Of a DNA stretch of 14,566 bases, positions 13,127-14,566 are shown one piece after another. A program made the translations under genes and the position numbers. The notes below the pieces were generated by a model. It was given only the letters and a program-made list of their open reading frames with translations. It was not told where the DNA came from and ran no database searches. How positions within the stretch are numbered: position 1 is the stretch's first letter; the number at the start of each line of letters is the position of its first letter. The stretch is from IIICB1 sp035968095 (GTDB lineage Bacteria > Cyanobacteriota > Cyanobacteriia > Cyanobacteriales > SIO1D9). The stretch lies in contig JAWQFW010000132.1 of assembly GCA_035968095.1 (NCBI GenBank), positions 1 through 14,566 on the forward strand, given 5' to 3'.

Positions 13127-14191
13127 TTAGCTGTTTTGTGCAGAAGGTTGATATACTGATTTAGGAGTGCGATCGCGGTCGATTTCAACAACTAAATCTA
13201 CCACCTCAGAATTGTGCAGCAAAGGAGTAATAAATAACTCCGGATGTAAAGAAATCCAGAAATACTCAACAAATTTCTCAACTTCCTCGTCACTCATTCC
13301 TGATTTTCCTTGTGCAACCATTTTTTGTTCTGCTTCTTGTCGCCACTTTTTACTCAGACGATAATCTACAGGATAGAGTACCATTAAACTATCTAATTGC
13401 TCCCACAACGGTAAATATTCTTTAAGTTTTTGATGACAATCTTGGGCAAATTTGCGGTCTTCTGGTGTTATAATTGGTGGAGGAGTTGCGAGAAAAGCTT
13501 GGTCATTAATTGGTCGTACACCAACAAACCAACCTTCAAATAAAATAAGATCGACTGCATCAACTCTTTCTGGTTCGCTTCTATCTCCTTTACCTCCAAA
13601 AAGTGATTTATCAAAGCGAGGAATTAAGAGAGGATATTTTCGATTTGGTTGACGCAATTGATCTAAAATATCGATTCCTAATTTTACATCATGGGTTCCC
13701 GGTGGACCTCGCCAAATTAAACGCGAATCTTGTTGTTTTAGTCTTTCTCGTTCAAGATAAGTTTTATAAAGATCGTCGAGAGAAAAAGTTAGCGTAGGAT
13801 AGTTGAAATGCTGGAGAATAAGTTTAAGGATTGCAGTTAAAGTGGTTTTTCCTGTTCCTTGTCCACCTAAAATTCCTTGGATAAAAGGTCGTTGTAGTTG
13901 TTGTCTTTTTTCAGCTAATTGTATTGCTATGGGTAGCCAAAGTTTCCAGAGTGTTTCTTGAGTTTCGTGAGAATTTTGAATCCCGAAATTTGTGCATAGT
14001 TCCACTACTTCAGGATATACTACGGAGAAAAGGCGCGATCGCTGTTGGATCTTCTCGAAACCATTTACTTTCGTTATCCCAAATGCTTTCGCTGTTGCAG
14101 GTTTCGCTAATTCCTCCGCTAACAATTTTTCCTCTTCGTCAACTGTGGGTTTCTCTCCTGCAACCCAACGAGACAAAATTTTGTCAACCAT
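13127..14191 (-). CDS. glyK: D-glycerate 3-kinase, plant/cyanobacterial type
   Basis: The enzyme phosphorylates D-glycerate to 3-phosphoglycerate, the last step of photorespiratory carbon recovery, feeding the Calvin cycle. The P-loop is GGQGTGKTT (residues 109-117 from the ATG used here), followed by the FSLDDLY strand that places the catalytic Asp pair, then the family's RGPPGTHD motif and LILFEGWFVG (Walker B-like). The length of 354 aa fits cyanobacterial and plant GLYK rather than the bacterial GarK or GckA types. The frame is open from a TTG at 14221 that would overlap ycf20, but the ATG at 14191 has AAGGA at 7 nt, so I choose it. It follows ycf20 by 19 nt and is probably in the same transcript. 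The hydrophilic N-terminal 100 residues are the usual extension. Confidence 0.92.
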   Translation of the reverse strand: MVDKILSRWVAGEKPTVDEEEKLLAEELAKPATAKAFGITKVNGFEKIQQRSRLFSVVYPEVVELCTNFGIQNSHETQETLWKLWLPIAIQLAEKRQQLQRPFIQGILGGQGTGKTTLTAILKLILQHFNYPTLTFSLDDLYKTYLERERLKQQDSRLIWRGPPGTHDVKLGIDILDQLRQPNRKYPLLIPRFDKSLFGGKGDRSEPERVDAVDLILFEGWFVGVRPINDQAFLATPPPIITPEDRKFAQDCHQKLKEYLPLWEQLDSLMVLYPVDYRLSKKWRQEAEQKMVAQGKSGMSDEEVEKFVEYFWISLHPELFITPLLHNSEVVDLVVEIDRDRTPKSVYQPSAQNS

Positions 14192-14198
14192 ACACACA

Positions 14199-14203
14199 TC
14201 CTT
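14199..14203 (-). promoter_or_regulatory. Shine-Dalgarno that fixes the glycerate kinase start
   Basis: AAGGA on the minus strand is 7 nt from the ATG at 14191. It lies downstream of the alternative TTG at 14221 and so argues against that start. Confidence 0.75.
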
Positions 14204-14210
14204 AATTTTG

Positions 14211-14561
14211 TCAAGAACCAAGTTTGAAAGCTTCGATAAATAAACTAAAAGTTAACCCAATCTTAAAAATATTGATTAGATCCGGGAAAAGCGAATTTCT
14301 AAACTTAAATCCCAATAAATTTTGGCGCTGACTGCGATAAGTATAGCGGCTAATAAGTTCCGCCAAAAAAGTTAAAACTACAGCTACCGGGACATCCCAA
14401 TAAGCAGCTTGTCCCGCAGTAGTAGACACAGCAGTTCCGATGAAAATTCCTAAGAGGAAACTAATCAAAATTAAAGAAATTCTTCGCCAAGGATTGTTAA
14501 AGAATGAAAAAAGGCGATCGCCGAGTGACTCAAAGATATTATTTAAGCGAGTATTCTGCAT
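14211..14561 (-). CDS. ycf20: Ycf20 family (DUF565) membrane protein
   Basis: This 116-aa protein matches the Ycf20/DUF565 family found in cyanobacteria, algal plastids and plants: an N-terminal amphipathic part (TRLNNIFESLGDRLFSFF), NPWRRISLILISFLLG entering the first membrane helix (about 27-45), a second helix (about 57-72), the conserved AELISRYTYR, and a C-terminal hydrophobic segment (about 94-112) ending EAFKLG. Plant relatives affect thylakoid photoprotective quenching; the molecular role is unknown. The gene is complete, its ATG lying 5 nt from the window edge, so its promoter and ribosome site are outside. The glycerate kinase gene starts 19 nt after its stop, which suggests an operon linking a thylakoid protein to photorespiration. 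Confidence 0.9.
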   Translation of the reverse strand: MQNTRLNNIFESLGDRLFSFFNNPWRRISLILISFLLGIFIGTAVSTTAGQAAYWDVPVAVVLTFLAELISRYTYRSQRQNLLGFKFRNSLFPDLINIFKIGLTFSLFIEAFKLGS

Positions 14562-14566
14562 AATTC

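Noticed and set aside
14192..14221. TTG start at 14221 for glycerate kinase
   Set aside because: It would overlap the end of ycf20 and has no ribosome site, while the ATG at 14191 has AAGGA at 7 nt.
13992..14243. Plus-strand frames opposite glycerate kinase (13924-14243)
   Set aside because: They are shadows of the kinase N-terminus with no ribosome site or family match.

Overview
This window is cyanobacterial chromosome. The gene content is diagnostic: a Ycf20 (DUF565) protein, a plant/cyanobacterial-type glycerate 3-kinase, a GUN4 protein, a Cys-motif Ser/Thr kinase with WD40 repeats, and a glnA-type glutamine riboswitch. It is also rich in the HIP1 octamer GCGATCGC (19 perfect copies by eye) and in heptameric short tandem repeats. 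Base composition is AT-rich. I cannot name the genus.

Layout. 1-2170 (minus): an M48 metalloprotease lies downstream of tsaB (tRNA t6A synthesis). 2394-3748 (plus): a general-stress-protein-like glycine-zipper protein is followed by a BON-domain lipoprotein and ends in a strong bidirectional terminator. 3869-4280 (minus): a 72-aa membrane protein is preceded by a long leader holding a glutamine riboswitch, with a TTGACA promoter and an NtcA-like site; this is the most interesting locus in the window. 4333-6909 (minus): a zinc-ribbon/kinase/WD40 protein with several eroded kinase motifs is followed by a membrane-anchored GUN4 protein. 6910-8376 (minus): short repeats, then an unknown protein and a coiled-coil protein whose genes overlap. 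8377-8818: a 440-nt repeat-laden intergenic region. 8819-10646 (plus): a phosphohexomutase and a LapA-like membrane protein. 10674-13007: two paralogous staphylococcal-nuclease proteins, one a lipoprotein and one with an amphipathic repeat N-terminus, flank an oppositely oriented gene resembling animal catechol O-methyltransferase; this block has no HIP1 site. 13127-14561 (minus): ycf20 followed by glycerate kinase, probably co-transcribed.

How it fits together. Much is housekeeping (t6A modification, photorespiratory salvage of glycerate, hexose-phosphate metabolism). Overlaid are regulatory units: a glutamine-sensing unit controlling an undescribed small membrane protein, a kinase-GUN4 pair probably tied to tetrapyrrole or stress signalling, and a possible acquired nuclease/methyltransferase island. 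No transposase, CRISPR array, tRNA or rRNA was seen.
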